Source: Campylobacter sputorum (GTDB taxonomy: Bacteria; Campylobacterota; Campylobacteria; Campylobacterales; Campylobacteraceae). Taken from it: a DNA stretch of 64,000 bases. This document shows positions 9,096 to 21,573 of the stretch, in pieces. Positions within the stretch are counted from its first letter, which is position 1. Each line of letters starts with the position of its first letter. The DNA is taken from contig NZ_CP019685.1 in assembly GCF_002220775.1 (NCBI RefSeq), forward strand, positions 620,001 to 684,000. The letters run 5' to 3'. Both the position numbers and the translations under genes were made by a program. A model generated the notes under the pieces. That model searched no databases and was not told the origin of the DNA. It saw nothing but the letters and a program-made list of their open reading frames with translations.

Positions 9096-11054
9096 ATAAG
9101 CCTCTTTTTTTATACATTTATAAATAGCATTAGAAATTTTTTCTATATCGTTTTTATCGAAGTTAAAGTGTGGCATTGTGTAAATTAGCTTTCCAAAAGG
9201 TCTTAACCAAACACCTTCTTTAACAAAAAATTCTTGAATGTGTTTTATATTTACATCCGTTTTTAGCTCAACAACACCGATTGCTCCAAGAACTCTAACA
9301 TCTTTTACTATATCAAATTCTTTGCATTTTTCAAGAGAATTTTTTAGCCATATGCTTATATTTCGCACATTTTCTTTCCAATTTGAGCTAAGGAGAGTAT
9401 TGATACTTTCTAGTGCCACATTACAAGCCATTGCATTTGCCATAAATGTTGGTCCGTGCATAAAAGGTAGATTATTTTCTGATACACCATGAGCTATTTT
9501 TTTATTTGCTATGGTTACGCCAAAACTCATAAATCCTGCTGTTATAGCTTTGCCAAGACATACTATATCAGGCGTTACTTTTGCTAAATCCATAGCAAAC
9601 ATTTCCCCAGTTCTACCAAAACCAGTTGCAATTTCGTCAAATATCAAAACAATATCTTCTTTGTCGCAAATATCCCTTATAAATTTAAGATATTCTTTAT
9701 TGTAAAACCACATTCCACCAGCACCTTGAACTATAGGCTCAAGTATTATAGCAGCTATTTCATCTTTATGCTCTTTTAGTTTTATTTTTAAATCATCTAA
9801 AAAACTATCTTTAAACTGCTCATCATAAGCACATTTTGGTTTTTCAAAAAATATCTGTTTTGCAAGTGTATTTTTAAAAAGTGAGTGCATACCATTTATA
9901 GGGTCGCAAACGCTCATAGCTCCAAATGTGTCGCCATGATAACCGCCAAAAGGGGTTAAAATTTTTGTTTTCTTAGGGTTTTTGTTATGCTGATATTGAA
10001 GTGCCATTTTTATAGCAACTTCTACACTAACTGAACCTGAGTCGCTATAAAAAATATGCTCTAAGCTCGATGGCAATATCTCAATTAGCTTTTTTCCTAA
10101 ATTTATGGCAGGTTCGTGCGTAATGCCACCAAACATCACATGAGAAAATTTATTTATTTGTGAAATTGCAGCTTTGTTGATATTTTCCTTATTGTAGCCA
10201 TACCACACAGCCCACCATGAACTCATCGCGTCTATTAGTTTGCCTTGATTTGTAAAAATATATTTATCGTAAGCATAATTAACAAAATATGTTTTTAGTG
10301 GCTCTAGCATAGAAGTATATGGGTGCCAAATATGGTTTTTATCAAATTTACTATCAAACTTATACTCATCTTTTTGTATGTTTAAATCGTTTAAAAACTC
10401 ACTAAAATCCACATCTTTTATGATATTTTTAAAAGCATTATTTTGATATTTTTGCACGATTATAACTGGAGTTTCGTATTTTTCTTTTATGAAATTTATA
10501 TTACTAAGAGCGATTTTATCATTTAAATTTGTTTTATTCATAACAATACAAGCTATATCTATACCATTATTTTGACAAAATTCAATATTTAAAACAGTAT
10601 TGTTTATGGCCCCAAGCTTATTTTCAACTACTAAAATTACGCTAATTCCTAGCATTTTGATAAGGTGAGAGAAATTTTGTTCTTTATTAAGCGGTACCAA
10701 AATACCTCCAGCTCCCTCGATAAGCGTAATATCCGCACTTTGCATATGTTTTATACAATAATCATAAACTTTATTTATATCAATGCTTCTTTTTTCCAAA
10801 TTTGCTGCAAAATCCGGAGAAGCTGGATATTTAAAAGTATAAGCTGGTATAAAACAACTATTTTTATCAACGCTCATATATGAAGCTATATCGCTAGTTT
10901 GTGGTATTTCCCCGCTACTTTCAAAGCCTGTTTCAATTGGCTTTATTGCTCTTGTTTTTATGCCAAGAGATATAAGTTTTGCTAATAATAATGTGGTAAC
11001 AAATGTTTTTCCTACATCTGTATCTGTTGCTGTTATAAAATACGATTTTTTCAT
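9090..11054 (-). CDS. bioDA: Fused dethiobiotin synthetase / DAPA aminotransferase (BioD-BioA)
   Basis: A 654-residue bifunctional biotin enzyme. Residues 1 to about 225 are BioD, with the P-loop ATDTDVGKT (9-17), the substrate region IKPIETG (38-43) and LIEGAGGILVPL (111-122). After a short polar linker, residues 240-654 are BioA, a class III PLP aminotransferase. Landmarks are HIWHPYTSM (241-249), SSWWAVWYGYN, the PLP aspartate region IFDEIATGFGRTG and the Schiff-base lysine at about 502 in CLGKAITAGFM. The two halves catalyse consecutive steps: BioA makes DAPA from KAPA, then BioD makes dethiobiotin. The domain order is that of plant BIO3-BIO1. No bioB or bioF lies nearby. Confidence 0.95.
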   Translation of the reverse strand: MKKSYFITATDTDVGKTFVTTLLLAKLISLGIKTRAIKPIETGFESSGEIPQTSDIASYMSVDKNSCFIPAYTFKYPASPDFAANLEKRSIDINKVYDYCIKHMQSADITLIEGAGGILVPLNKEQNFSHLIKMLGISVILVVENKLGAINNTVLNIEFCQNNGIDIACIVMNKTNLNDKIALSNINFIKEKYETPVIIVQKYQNNAFKNIIKDVDFSEFLNDLNIQKDEYKFDSKFDKNHIWHPYTSMLEPLKTYFVNYAYDKYIFTNQGKLIDAMSSWWAVWYGYNKENINKAAISQINKFSHVMFGGITHEPAINLGKKLIEILPSSLEHIFYSDSGSVSVEVAIKMALQYQHNKNPKKTKILTPFGGYHGDTFGAMSVCDPINGMHSLFKNTLAKQIFFEKPKCAYDEQFKDSFLDDLKIKLKEHKDEIAAIILEPIVQGAGGMWFYNKEYLKFIRDICDKEDIVLIFDEIATGFGRTGEMFAMDLAKVTPDIVCLGKAITAGFMSFGVTIANKKIAHGVSENNLPFMHGPTFMANAMACNVALESINTLLSSNWKENVRNISIWLKNSLEKCKEFDIVKDVRVLGAIGVVELKTDVNIKHIQEFFVKEGVWLRPFGKLIYTMPHFNFDKNDIEKISNAIYKCIKKEAYL

Positions 11055-11108
11055 ATTATACTTCCTTTAATTAAGCAAGGATTATACTACAAAAATCTAA
11101 AATTGCTA

Positions 11109-11977
11109 TTAGCGTTTCGCAAGTTGATATAAGCAAACTCCTTCTCTAAGCCCATCATCTATAACTATAAATTCTTTATCTTGACAAATTTTAAGCATAT
11201 TTGTAAGTAAAATACATCCAGCTATCATAAGAATTTGCCTATCTTTTCCTAGCAGTTTTGTTGCTAAATTTACATCTAAAAGCGATATTTCATTGATAGC
11301 GTTTTTTATCTCTTCGTAGCTTAATTTTGTTCCATTTACTAAATTTGCGTCATAACTTTCATAGTCCATTTTAAGCTTTAATGCAGCCAAAGTTGTAGGA
11401 ACTCCAGAAGTTAAAACAACTTTGTCAAAATTAAATTTTTGTATAAATTTAGTAGCATCTTTTACGACAAAACCGGCATTTTCTTGCATTTTTTCTAAAG
11501 AATTAAACTCATTAAAAAATGTAACTATACCAAATTTAAAACTCTTAAAATTATCCCCAAAAGATATCTCACTGCTTCCACCACCCAAATCTATAAAAAG
11601 TGCATTTTTATCATAAATTTGAAGTTTTTCTAATCTATTTTTTATGGCAAGCCCAGTAAGTTTTGCCTCGGTTTCGCCTGAAATTATTTCAAATTTAATG
11701 CCAAATTTAGCATAAATTTCCCTAAAAAACTCATCGCTATCGCTTGCCATTCTAAAAGCTTCAGTTGCTACGGCTTTGCTTTTGCAAAGATCGTATTTAT
11801 GTGTAAATTTCTCAAGTGCTGATATTATACGCTTTTTTGCTTCATTATCAAGTTTTCCATCTTTTTTTAGATTTCTTGCTGAGCCAACTATAGCCTCACT
11901 TGAGCTAATGATATTTGTATTTTCATCCATAACGCAAATTCTAAGCGTATTTGATCCTAAATCTATACTACTTACCA

Positions 11978-11978
<1 letters not shown>
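11109..11978 (-). CDS. Ppx/GppA-family exopolyphosphatase or pppGpp phosphohydrolase, short form
   Basis: A 289-residue ASKHA-fold phosphatase. The first phosphate motif is SSIDLGSNTLRICVMDE, the second is NALFIDLGGGSSEISFG and the glycine-rich third is VLTSGVPTTLAALKLKM. It corresponds to the N-terminal two lobes of Ppx/GppA and lacks the C-terminal HD-like domain of the 500-residue enzymes, as is usual for the short epsilonproteobacterial proteins. The substrate (polyphosphate or pppGpp) cannot be decided from sequence. It shares one base with clpB upstream and is probably co-transcribed. Confidence 0.85.
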
Positions 11979-14554
<2,576 letters not shown>

Positions 14555-14746
14555 TTTTAATCCTTTTATATTTATAATGCTGATATTATATAATTTTAGT
14601 CTAATAATGTCAAGTTTATTTAATAAATATTTTTAACTATGCATAATTTTTTTAAATTAAAATAGTAAAAATCAAGATATTTTTATATCTTTTTTAGGGA
14701 ATTAAGACTAAAATATTGTTTTAAAATAGAGCTAGGAGTATTAAAG

Positions 14747-16054
14747 TTGAAATTTTCAAAAGATGGTTTAAGGTTGGGCTTGGTTGGAGCTATAGTATTT
14801 TTTGTATTATGCATAACAGAGCTTTTTGCAAAAGAAGATAGCGTTATTCTTAAAAATACACAATCTTTAGCGAAAATGACAAAAGTAATGTCTATAGTTG
14901 AAAACTATTATGTAGATGACTTAAATTTAAGTGATATTATAGATAAATCTATTTCTGGACTTTTATCAAATTTAGATGCACACTCTAGTTATCTTGATGA
15001 AAAATCATACAAAGATATGCAAGTTCAAACAAGTGGAGAGTTTGGCGGACTTGGTATAACTGTTGGTATGAAAGATGGCGCACTCACAGTTATTGCCCCT
15101 ATTGATGATACACCTGCTTATAAAGCTGGCGTAAAAGCTGGAGATGTTATTTTAATGATAGATGGAAATTCTACTATAAATACAAATTTAGAAGAAGCTG
15201 TTAAAAAAATGCGTGGCGAACCAAAAACAGATATAACTCTTACGCTTGTTAGAAAAGGTGAGCCAAAACCGATTGAAGTTAAGATAACAAGAGATATTAT
15301 AAAAGTTGATTCTGTTAAAGCTAAAATGATAGAAGATGAAAATATACTTTACATAAGAGTTTCAAATTTTGATCAAAATGTAGAAAAAAAAGTCGTAGAA
15401 GTAGTTAAAAAGTATCCAAAAGTACAAGGAATTGTTTTAGATCTTAGAAACAATCCTGGTGGGCTTTTAGATCAAGCCGTAAATCTTACAAATGTGTTTG
15501 TAAAAGATGGGGTTATAGTTTCTCAAAAAGGTAGAAATTCCAATGAAAATGTGATTTTTAATGCAAAATCTTCTAAAAAAATAACAGACGCACCTCTTGC
15601 CGTTTTAGTAAATGGTGGAAGTGCAAGTGCAAGTGAGATTGTAAGCGGTTCACTCCAAGATCATAAAAGAGCTGTTATTATAGGAGAAAATACATTTGGA
15701 AAAGGTAGCGTTCAAATGGTAATGCCTCTTGGCAAAGAAGAAGCTATAAGGCTTACTATAGCAAGGTATTATTTGCCAAGTGGTAGAACTATACAAGCTG
15801 TTGGTGTAAAACCAGATCTTGTAGTTTATCCTGGGGCTGTTCCAAGAAAAGAGTTTGATTTTAACATAAAAGAGAGTGATTTAAAGCAACATCTACAAAG
15901 TGAGCTTGAAAAAGTTGAAAAATCAAATAAAACTGGTAATAAAACAGAAGAAGATAAAAAAGATATGATAACAAAAACTCAGGTTATGGAAGATATACAG
16001 CTTAAAACTGCTATAGATACTATTAAAATTCAAAATATACAAATTAATCATTAA
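14747..16054 (+). CDS. ctpA: C-terminal processing periplasmic protease (S41)
   Basis: A 435-residue tail-specific protease. The TTG start is chosen because GGAG lies 9-12 bases upstream and the sequence begins with a signal anchor ([19 protein letters not shown], about 11-29). A PDZ domain follows at about 100-185 ([20 protein letters not shown]). The S41 core has the catalytic serine in [10 protein letters not shown] and the lysine in [14 protein letters not shown]. The C-terminal 60 residues are charged. It acts in the periplasm on envelope proteins. The order ctpA-purC-purS-purQ is as I remember it in C. jejuni (Cj0511 onward), and purC starts 11 bases later. Confidence 0.94.
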   Translation: MKFSKDGLRLGLVGAIVFFVLCITELFAKEDSVILKNTQSLAKMTKVMSIVENYYVDDLNLSDIIDKSISGLLSNLDAHSSYLDEKSYKDMQVQTSGEFGGLGITVGMKDGALTVIAPIDDTPAYKAGVKAGDVILMIDGNSTINTNLEEAVKKMRGEPKTDITLTLVRKGEPKPIEVKITRDIIKVDSVKAKMIEDENILYIRVSNFDQNVEKKVVEVVKKYPKVQGIVLDLRNNPGGLLDQAVNLTNVFVKDGVIVSQKGRNSNENVIFNAKSSKKITDAPLAVLVNGGSASASEIVSGSLQDHKRAVIIGENTFGKGSVQMVMPLGKEEAIRLTIARYYLPSGRTIQAVGVKPDLVVYPGAVPRKEFDFNIKESDLKQHLQSELEKVEKSNKTGNKTEEDKKDMITKTQVMEDIQLKTAIDTIKIQNIQINH

Positions 16055-16065
16055 GGAGATTAAAA

Positions 16066-16785
16066 ATGAAAATTACAAAAAAAGATATGATTTACGAGGG
16101 AAAAGGTAAAAAAATGTGGTCTGTTAATGAAGACCAGGATTATTTAATAGCTGAATTTAAAGATGATTTAACTGCTTTTAATGGAGAAAAAAAATCAAGC
16201 GAAAGTGGAAAAGGTGCATTAAACAATAAAATAAGCACACAGCTTTTTAAGCTTCTTGAATCAAATGGTATAAAAACAGCTCTTGTTGAGACTATAAGCG
16301 ATACTGAACAAGTTGTTAGAAAATGTAAAATTGTTCCACTTGAAATTATTGTAAGAAATATAGCAACAGGTTCTCTTACAAAAAGACTTGGTATAAAAGA
16401 AGGCACAGTGCTTCCGTTTCCTTTAGTTGAGTTTTGTTATAAAGACGATGATTTAGGCGATCCTATACTAAATGATGAGCATTGTATAATCCTTGGTGCG
16501 GTAAAAACTCAAGATGATTTGGAAAAATTAAAATCAATAGCTAGAAAAATTAACTCAATACTATTTAAATTTTTTGAGGAAAAAAATCTTAAATTAGTTG
16601 ATTTTAAGATAGAGTTAGGCGTAGACAAAGATGGAAATATACTTTTGGCTGATGAGATCAGTCCTGATAGTTGTCGTTTTTGGGATGCTACAACAAATGA
16701 AAAACTAGACAAAGATAGATTTAGACAAAATATTGGCAATGTAAAAGTCGCTTATGAAGAAGTTTTAAGAAGAATTTTATCTTAA
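16066..16785 (+). CDS. purC: SAICAR synthase
   Basis: A 239-residue enzyme joining aspartate to CAIR in step 8 of purine synthesis. The start [37 protein letters not shown] and [14 protein letters not shown] are the family signatures. The RBS AAGGAGATTAAAA fits the ATG well. It lies between ctpA and purS (8 bases) in a run of genes that share one orientation and mostly overlap. Length and motifs are complete. Confidence 0.97.
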   Translation: MKITKKDMIYEGKGKKMWSVNEDQDYLIAEFKDDLTAFNGEKKSSESGKGALNNKISTQLFKLLESNGIKTALVETISDTEQVVRKCKIVPLEIIVRNIATGSLTKRLGIKEGTVLPFPLVEFCYKDDDLGDPILNDEHCIILGAVKTQDDLEKLKSIARKINSILFKFFEEKNLKLVDFKIELGVDKDGNILLADEISPDSCRFWDATTNEKLDKDRFRQNIGNVKVAYEEVLRRILS

Positions 16786-16793
16786 GGGCGATA

Positions 16794-17030
16794 ATGAAAG
16801 TAGTTGTAAATGTAAGATTAAAAAGTGGAGTTTTAGATCCACAAGGCAAGGCAGTAGAGCATGCTCTTGCCTCTCTTGGTTTTGATAGCGTAAATAGTGT
16901 TAGGATTGGCAAGCAAATAGTTTTAGATGTAAAAGAAGCAGATGAAAACGATATCAAAAAAGATATAGAAGAAATGTGTGAAGAATTGCTTGCAAATACA
17001 GTTATAGAAGATTATGAGATAGTATTATGA
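16794..17030 (+). CDS. purS: FGAM synthase subunit PurS
   Basis: A 78-residue small subunit of phosphoribosylformylglycinamidine synthase. It dimerises and links PurQ to PurL in the four-subunit complex found outside the Enterobacteria. The KVVVNVRLKSGVLDPQGKAVE start and the LGFDSVNSVRIGKQI segment are diagnostic. It overlaps the purQ start by four bases, as expected for partners made in fixed ratio. purL is not in the window. Confidence 0.95.
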   Translation: MKVVVNVRLKSGVLDPQGKAVEHALASLGFDSVNSVRIGKQIVLDVKEADENDIKKDIEEMCEELLANTVIEDYEIVL

Positions 17031-17692
17031 AAGTAGCCATTATAAATTTCCCAGGCACAAACTGCGAGAGAGATACAAAATACGCTTTTGATAAACTAGA
17101 TTGCGAAACTGAAATTTTGTGGCATAAAGAAGATACTATAAATGCTGATTTGGTAGTTTTGCCTGGTGGATTTAGTTACGGAGATTATCTAAGAACTGCG
17201 GCTATTGCTAAATTTAGTCCTATTATGAAAGCTGTTGTTAAACATGCTAAAAAAGGTGGTTATGTTTTAGGAATTTGTAACGGCTTTCAAATGTTATTAG
17301 AGTTAAAGCTTTTAAATGGAGCAATGAACAGAAATATAGGTCTTTCTTTTATATCTAAGTTTCATTATCTTAGAGTTGTTAGTAATTCAAATAAATTTCT
17401 TTCTAAATTTAACATTAATGATATTTTAAATATCCCTATAGCACACGGCGAGGGAAATTATTTTGTTGATGAAGATAGCTTAAAAGCTATGTATGATAAC
17501 GAGCAAGTTTTGCTTAAATATTGCGATGAGTTTGGAAATTCGCTAAATCCAAATGGATCAGTTGACGATATTGCTGGAATTTGTGATGAAAATAAAAAGA
17601 TTTTTGGTCTTATGCCTCATCCTGAGAGAGCTGTAGAAAAACTTTTAGGAAGTGAAGATGGTATAAATATGCTAAAAGGACTCTTATATTGA
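17027..17692 (+). CDS. purQ: FGAM synthase glutaminase subunit PurQ
   Basis: A 221-residue class I glutamine amidotransferase that supplies ammonia to PurL in step 4 of purine synthesis. The start VAIINFPGTNCERDTKYAF, the oxyanion loop LPGGFSYGDYLR, the nucleophile cysteine in LGICNGFQML and the histidine in LMPHPERAVE are all present. Its stop codon overlaps the TTG start of the following SH3 gene by three bases, so it is tightly coupled on both sides. Confidence 0.97.
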   Translation: MKVAIINFPGTNCERDTKYAFDKLDCETEILWHKEDTINADLVVLPGGFSYGDYLRTAAIAKFSPIMKAVVKHAKKGGYVLGICNGFQMLLELKLLNGAMNRNIGLSFISKFHYLRVVSNSNKFLSKFNINDILNIPIAHGEGNYFVDEDSLKAMYDNEQVLLKYCDEFGNSLNPNGSVDDIAGICDENKKIFGLMPHPERAVEKLLGSEDGINMLKGLLY

Positions 17693-18984
17693 GATTTTTT
17701 TTAGTATCTATAATTTTCATATCAACTCTTTTTGGCGAACCTAGTGTATTTGATATGTTTAATGAAGCGTTATCTAAAGAAAATACCCAAAAGGATGAAA
17801 AAGATACAAAAATTTTAGATCTTTTTAAATCTACACAAAAAGATTCACAAGTAGATAAAAAAACGCAACAAAATAACCAAAATAATCAAATTAGCGTAGA
17901 AGAAATGCAAAATGTAGCTCCAACTGATGAGGTAAATTTAAATTTAAAAGATGAACAAATTTACGAAAAAGTTGAACCTACTAAAATAAATTTAAATGTA
18001 TCAAATATGCCAAAAAGTGTATTGCAAAATGAGATTTTTAAATTTGATGTTATTGCAGATATTAGTGATAATATAGATATATCTATGCATACAGATATAA
18101 CCACATCTTCAAATTTAGAAATTTTAAATTCAAACTTTGAATGGGTTGATATAGGAAATGCTAAATACAAAGCCATTATTTGGGCTGTTGTAAAAAGTAG
18201 CTCAAATACTAATATGGATTTAAAATTAACTTTAAATAAAAATGGAGAATTTTATCAATCTGCTTCTATATCTCCGCAATTTCCAAAAATAAATGTATTA
18301 AATACAAATTCAAATTTCTCGCAAATAGTTGCAGACAATTTAAAAATTTTAAAATACAAAACAAGCCATTTTGATGATAAAAATTACATAATGGTTGTTG
18401 AAGCAAGAGTAAAAAACGGCGATTTGTCGCTTTTTCATTTAAACAATAAACACATAATAAAACAAGGTGTGGATTCTATAAAAGGAGATTATAGCAATCA
18501 AAGTGCATTTTATTTTGTGACATTTGATCCCACTTTAAAAAGTTTAGATTTTAATTACTATAATACAAAGTCAAAGACATTCGAAAATTTCTCTTTAAAA
18601 GTTGAAGTTGAGGGTGATGAGATAAGCACTCAAATAGGATTAAATCCGCAGGAAAGCGAGTTTAAATTTTATAAAGATTTGCTTGTGTATTCTTTGATAC
18701 TTTTCTTTGCTGCTATGTTTGTATGGAAAAGAAAGTATTATATGCTTGTTTTAAGCGTTTTTTTTATAGCAATTGCCATTTATAGTTATAATCCTTTTGG
18801 CAAAGCAACACTTATGGCAAACTCAAATGTTCGGATTATCCCAACAGAAAGATCTACTATTTTTTATATATCAAAAAATAATGAAAGCGTAAAGATACTT
18901 GGTAGCAAAGATGATTATAAAAAAATTCTGATGAAAGATGGTCAAATAGGATGGGTAAAAAGTGAAGCTTTGGTTAAAAATTAG
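17689..18984 (+). CDS. Envelope protein with C-terminal SH3-like domain (Cj0515-like)
   Basis: A 431-residue protein with a TTG start overlapping the purQ stop. It has a signal peptide (MRFFLVSIIFISTLFGEP), then a low-complexity polar stretch rich in K, D, Q and N (about 30-100), a beta-rich periplasmic region, two close membrane helices at about 325-365 (LLVYSLILFFAAMFVWKRKY), and a C-terminal SH3b-like fold. The end of that fold, GQIGWVKSEAL, is typical of bacterial SH3 domains that bind cell-wall peptides. The function is unknown, but the layout suggests anchoring at the peptidoglycan. plsC starts 23 bases before its end. Confidence 0.75.
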   Translation: MRFFLVSIIFISTLFGEPSVFDMFNEALSKENTQKDEKDTKILDLFKSTQKDSQVDKKTQQNNQNNQISVEEMQNVAPTDEVNLNLKDEQIYEKVEPTKINLNVSNMPKSVLQNEIFKFDVIADISDNIDISMHTDITTSSNLEILNSNFEWVDIGNAKYKAIIWAVVKSSSNTNMDLKLTLNKNGEFYQSASISPQFPKINVLNTNSNFSQIVADNLKILKYKTSHFDDKNYIMVVEARVKNGDLSLFHLNNKHIIKQGVDSIKGDYSNQSAFYFVTFDPTLKSLDFNYYNTKSKTFENFSLKVEVEGDEISTQIGLNPQESEFKFYKDLLVYSLILFFAAMFVWKRKYYMLVLSVFFIAIAIYSYNPFGKATLMANSNVRIIPTERSTIFYISKNNESVKILGSKDDYKKILMKDGQIGWVKSEALVKN

Positions 18985-19639
18985 AGCTTTTATCTATAGT
19001 GTTGAGTTTATTCTCTCTGTGTTATTGGTTATATTATTAATGGCTATATTTAGAAAGCATAATCATAAAATAAGAACTCTTTGGGCTAAATTTCAACTTG
19101 CTTTTATAGGTATTAAGATAGATTTTCATGGTAAATTTGATAATAGTGCAAATATGATTTTGATGAATCATCAAAGTTTGCTTGATATAATAGTTTTAGA
19201 AAGCATGTATCCGGGGAATTTGAGTTGGATTGCTAAAAAAGAAATAGGCGAAATTCCCATAATAGGACTTATTTTAAAACTACCAAAAATGATACCAATT
19301 GATCGTAAAAATCCGCGATCGATAGTTCAGCTTTTAAAAGATGTCAAAGATAGATTGGATGATGAGCGTGTTATAGCTATATTTCCAGAAGGAACAAGGG
19401 GTAGGGGGCAAAAGCTTCTTAAGTTTCAAACTGGTGCTAAGGTTTTAACTCAAAAGTTAAATTTAAAAGTTCAACCAGTAGTTCTTGTAAATACTAGAAA
19501 AATTCTAGATAGCAAAGACTTTACATTAAGCAAAGGAGTTATAAAGGTTATAGCTCTTGATATGATAGATACTAGCGATGAAAACTGGCTTGAAAAAACT
19601 AGAATAAAAATGCAAGAGTGTTTAGATAAAAATAGATGA
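18962..19639 (+). CDS. plsC: 1-acylglycerol-3-phosphate acyltransferase
   Basis: A 225-residue membrane acyltransferase that makes phosphatidic acid from lysophosphatidic acid. An N-terminal membrane helix (VEFILSVLLVILLMAIF) precedes the HX4D motif NHQSLLDI and the second motif FPEGTRGRGQ. The GTG start lies inside the end of the SH3 gene (23-base overlap) and the stop overlaps crcB by four bases, so the three genes are one unit. Confidence 0.94.
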   Translation: MKLWLKIRAFIYSVEFILSVLLVILLMAIFRKHNHKIRTLWAKFQLAFIGIKIDFHGKFDNSANMILMNHQSLLDIIVLESMYPGNLSWIAKKEIGEIPIIGLILKLPKMIPIDRKNPRSIVQLLKDVKDRLDDERVIAIFPEGTRGRGQKLLKFQTGAKVLTQKLNLKVQPVVLVNTRKILDSKDFTLSKGVIKVIALDMIDTSDENWLEKTRIKMQECLDKNR

Positions 19640-20007
19640 ATATAGCTTCATTGTTTGCTGTTGGATTTGGCGGTTTTATAGGTGCTTTGCTTAGATTTTA
19701 TGTTGGTATTTTATGCATTAAACTTTTGCCAACACACTTTTATTTTTCTACTCTTATAGTAAATTTAATATCTTCATTTTTTATAGGATTTTTTCTAAGT
19801 TTTCTTATATCATCAAATTTAAAAAATTTCATAGTTGTTGGAATTTTGGGCGGACTTAGCACATTTTCCACATTTAGTTACGAAAATTTTATATATTTAC
19901 AAAATGGCGAATTTATAAAGCTGTGTATAAATATCTTTTTAAATGTTTTCTTGTGCCTAGCTTTTTGTTGTATAGGAAATTTCATCGCCAAAGCATTTTA
20001 CATTTAA
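19636..20007 (+). CDS. crcB: Fluoride channel CrcB (Fluc)
   Basis: A 123-residue four-helix membrane protein that exports fluoride as a dual-topology dimer. The N-terminal GFGGFIGALLRFYVG and the conserved GGLSTFSTFSYENF, which lines the pore, are clear. It is the last gene of the ctpA-to-crcB run. No fluoride riboswitch fits between plsC and crcB because the genes overlap. Confidence 0.94.
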   Translation: MNIASLFAVGFGGFIGALLRFYVGILCIKLLPTHFYFSTLIVNLISSFFIGFFLSFLISSNLKNFIVVGILGGLSTFSTFSYENFIYLQNGEFIKLCINIFLNVFLCLAFCCIGNFIAKAFYI

Positions 20008-20103
20008 AAATACAACGCTTTTTAGTGACAAAGCCGAATTTATCTGTATTTAAAGCAAGGCTAAATTTTCACGCAAGTTTTTAAATTAAGCAAGAAGTTT
20101 TTA

Positions 20104-20124
20104 GAGATAGCTTAAAGCTATCTC
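20104..20124. terminator. Perfect hairpin between the crcB operon and the convergent SYLF gene
   Basis: GAGATAGCTT and AAGCTATCTC are separated by one A, a 10-bp perfect stem. It lies just after the SYLF gene stop on one side and about 100 bases after crcB on the other, so it could end transcription from both directions. The flanking T-runs are short. Confidence 0.6.
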
Positions 20125-20128
20125 AAAT

Positions 20129-20806
20129 TTATCTGAAATTATGCTCTGTTCCGAAGTATTTTTCTAAAATTTTCTTAAGAGCCTTTGTTTGAACTGAATC
20201 TTTTGGAGAGTTATTTAGTATATCCTCATAATCATACATTCTCTCATAGTAGTCGTTTGTATCTTGATCATTTATTCTCATCATAGCACTATCGATACTA
20301 GCACCTATAAACACACCTTTGTTATCGCTACTACTTCTTATATATGTTGCAAGCTCACCCATTTCATTTTTATAACCACTTCCAACCCCGTTTACAAAAG
20401 TCGCATCCGCATTTGCTTCTAGTGTTAATTGAGAGTCAAAAAAGTTTTTAAATGATCTTGATGTGTAAAATAGCATAACAACATCGCTTGATTGGTATCC
20501 AAGTTGAAAACCAAGTCCAGCACCTTTATAGTCAAAAAACAGAGGAGAAGACCATGTGTTATCATGATTTTTCATCACAAAAATTCCTTTTCCACCTTGA
20601 AAAGATAGCACCGCTCCGCCTTTTTTAAGTCCAAGTATAACTGCTATAGCTCTTACATTTTTCATATTTTTACTATTTGGAGTTATTTTTCTATCAATTG
20701 CAAAATCTTGCAATAAATTTGTAGCTGCATATACTTTTTGGTTTTGAACTATATCAGCATTTAAAAAACTAACTAAAAATGTGGCTATGAATAAAAGTTT
20801 TTTCAT
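20129..20806 (-). CDS. Secreted SYLF/Ysc84-domain protein
   Basis: A 225-residue protein with a signal peptide (MKKLLFIATFLVSFLNA) and a SYLF domain over most of its length. Family marks are IPNSKNM-like KNVRAIAVILGLKKGGAVLSFQ, GKGIFVMKN and GLGFQLGYQSSDVVMLFYT. SYLF proteins bind lipids and are common as periplasmic or outer-membrane-associated proteins in Proteobacteria. The biological role is not known. It is alone in its direction, between crcB and the pilin gene. Confidence 0.85.
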   Translation of the reverse strand: MKKLLFIATFLVSFLNADIVQNQKVYAATNLLQDFAIDRKITPNSKNMKNVRAIAVILGLKKGGAVLSFQGGKGIFVMKNHDNTWSSPLFFDYKGAGLGFQLGYQSSDVVMLFYTSRSFKNFFDSQLTLEANADATFVNGVGSGYKNEMGELATYIRSSSDNKGVFIGASIDSAMMRINDQDTNDYYERMYDYEDILNNSPKDSVQTKALKKILEKYFGTEHNFR

Positions 20807-20957
20807 TTTAAATTCCTTAAAAAATTTATTTGTTATTATACATTTTTTTGCTTAATTTTTAGATAAATTTAAGCAAACTTTCATTGCATTTATAATACAA
20901 TTGCTAAGCATTTTATATAAGAGTATATAAAGTGAAATTTTAAACAAGGAGAAAACC

Positions 20958-21518
20958 ATGAAAAAAGGTTTTACTATGATTGAGTTGATCTTCGTGATCG
21001 TTATTTTAGGTATTTTAGCAGCAGTTGCTATCCCAAGACTTTCAGCAACTAGAGATGATGCTGAGGCTGTAAAAGCAGCGACAAATCTTTCTACTATTAT
21101 AAGTGATTTAGGTGCTTACTATACTTCACAAGGTGCTTTTGCAGACGATTTAGCACAAATGACAAATGTTCAACTCACAGCAGCAGTAGAAGGTAAGGAT
21201 GGTGGTGAAGGCGCAACTGGAAATTTGGCAGCAGCTGGAACTGATTGTCTTACAATTGTATTACATAAAGCAGTTCCTATAAATGAAAGTGAAGTTGGTA
21301 GCGGTAAACCAGCCCATATAGCAGTTACAGGTATAAATAATAACAATGCTATTTGTAAAAAAATTCATAGTATGGGATCAATTGATAAGATTTTGAATGG
21401 TAAATTTAAGTATCCAGCTGTCAAAACTGCTAAAACTAGTAACTCAGCTGCTGTAATAGAAGATGCAGATAGTAATAACGGAGAGTTTGCAGTAAGTGGA
21501 ATGAGTGTTAAATTCTAA
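20958..21518 (+). CDS. Type IV pilin / pseudopilin-like protein
   Basis: A 186-residue protein with a class III leader. MKKG is followed by F1 and E5 of the mature N-terminus (FTMIELIFVIVILGILAAVA), the prepilin peptidase signature and assembly helix. The rest is alanine-rich and helical, then polar. Two cysteines about 30 residues apart in the C-terminal half (DCLTIVLHK and AICKKIHSMG) could form the disulfide-bounded D-region. It has a strong RBS (AAGGAGAAAACC) and its own terminator, so it is a single-gene unit. Whether it is a true pilin for the PilT at 4.5 kb or a pseudopilin of the transformation or type II apparatus cannot be told. Confidence 0.88.
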   Translation: MKKGFTMIELIFVIVILGILAAVAIPRLSATRDDAEAVKAATNLSTIISDLGAYYTSQGAFADDLAQMTNVQLTAAVEGKDGGEGATGNLAAAGTDCLTIVLHKAVPINESEVGSGKPAHIAVTGINNNNAICKKIHSMGSIDKILNGKFKYPAVKTAKTSNSAAVIEDADSNNGEFAVSGMSVKF

Positions 21519-21546
21519 TTTCTTTTAGAAATTTTATAAACACTAT

Positions 21547-21573
21547 AAGCCCCTTGCTTTGAGGGGCTTTTTA
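21547..21573 (+). terminator. Rho-independent terminator of the pilin gene
   Basis: AGCCCC and GGGGCT form a GC-rich stem around a 9-base loop and are followed by T-rich sequence, about 30 bases after the pilin stop. It is one of the clearest intrinsic terminators in this AT-rich window, consistent with a highly expressed single gene. Confidence 0.85.

Noticed and set aside
20958-21518. Phase-variable or cassette-donor pilin locus
   Set aside because: No homopolymeric tract and no silent pilin fragments are visible within the window.
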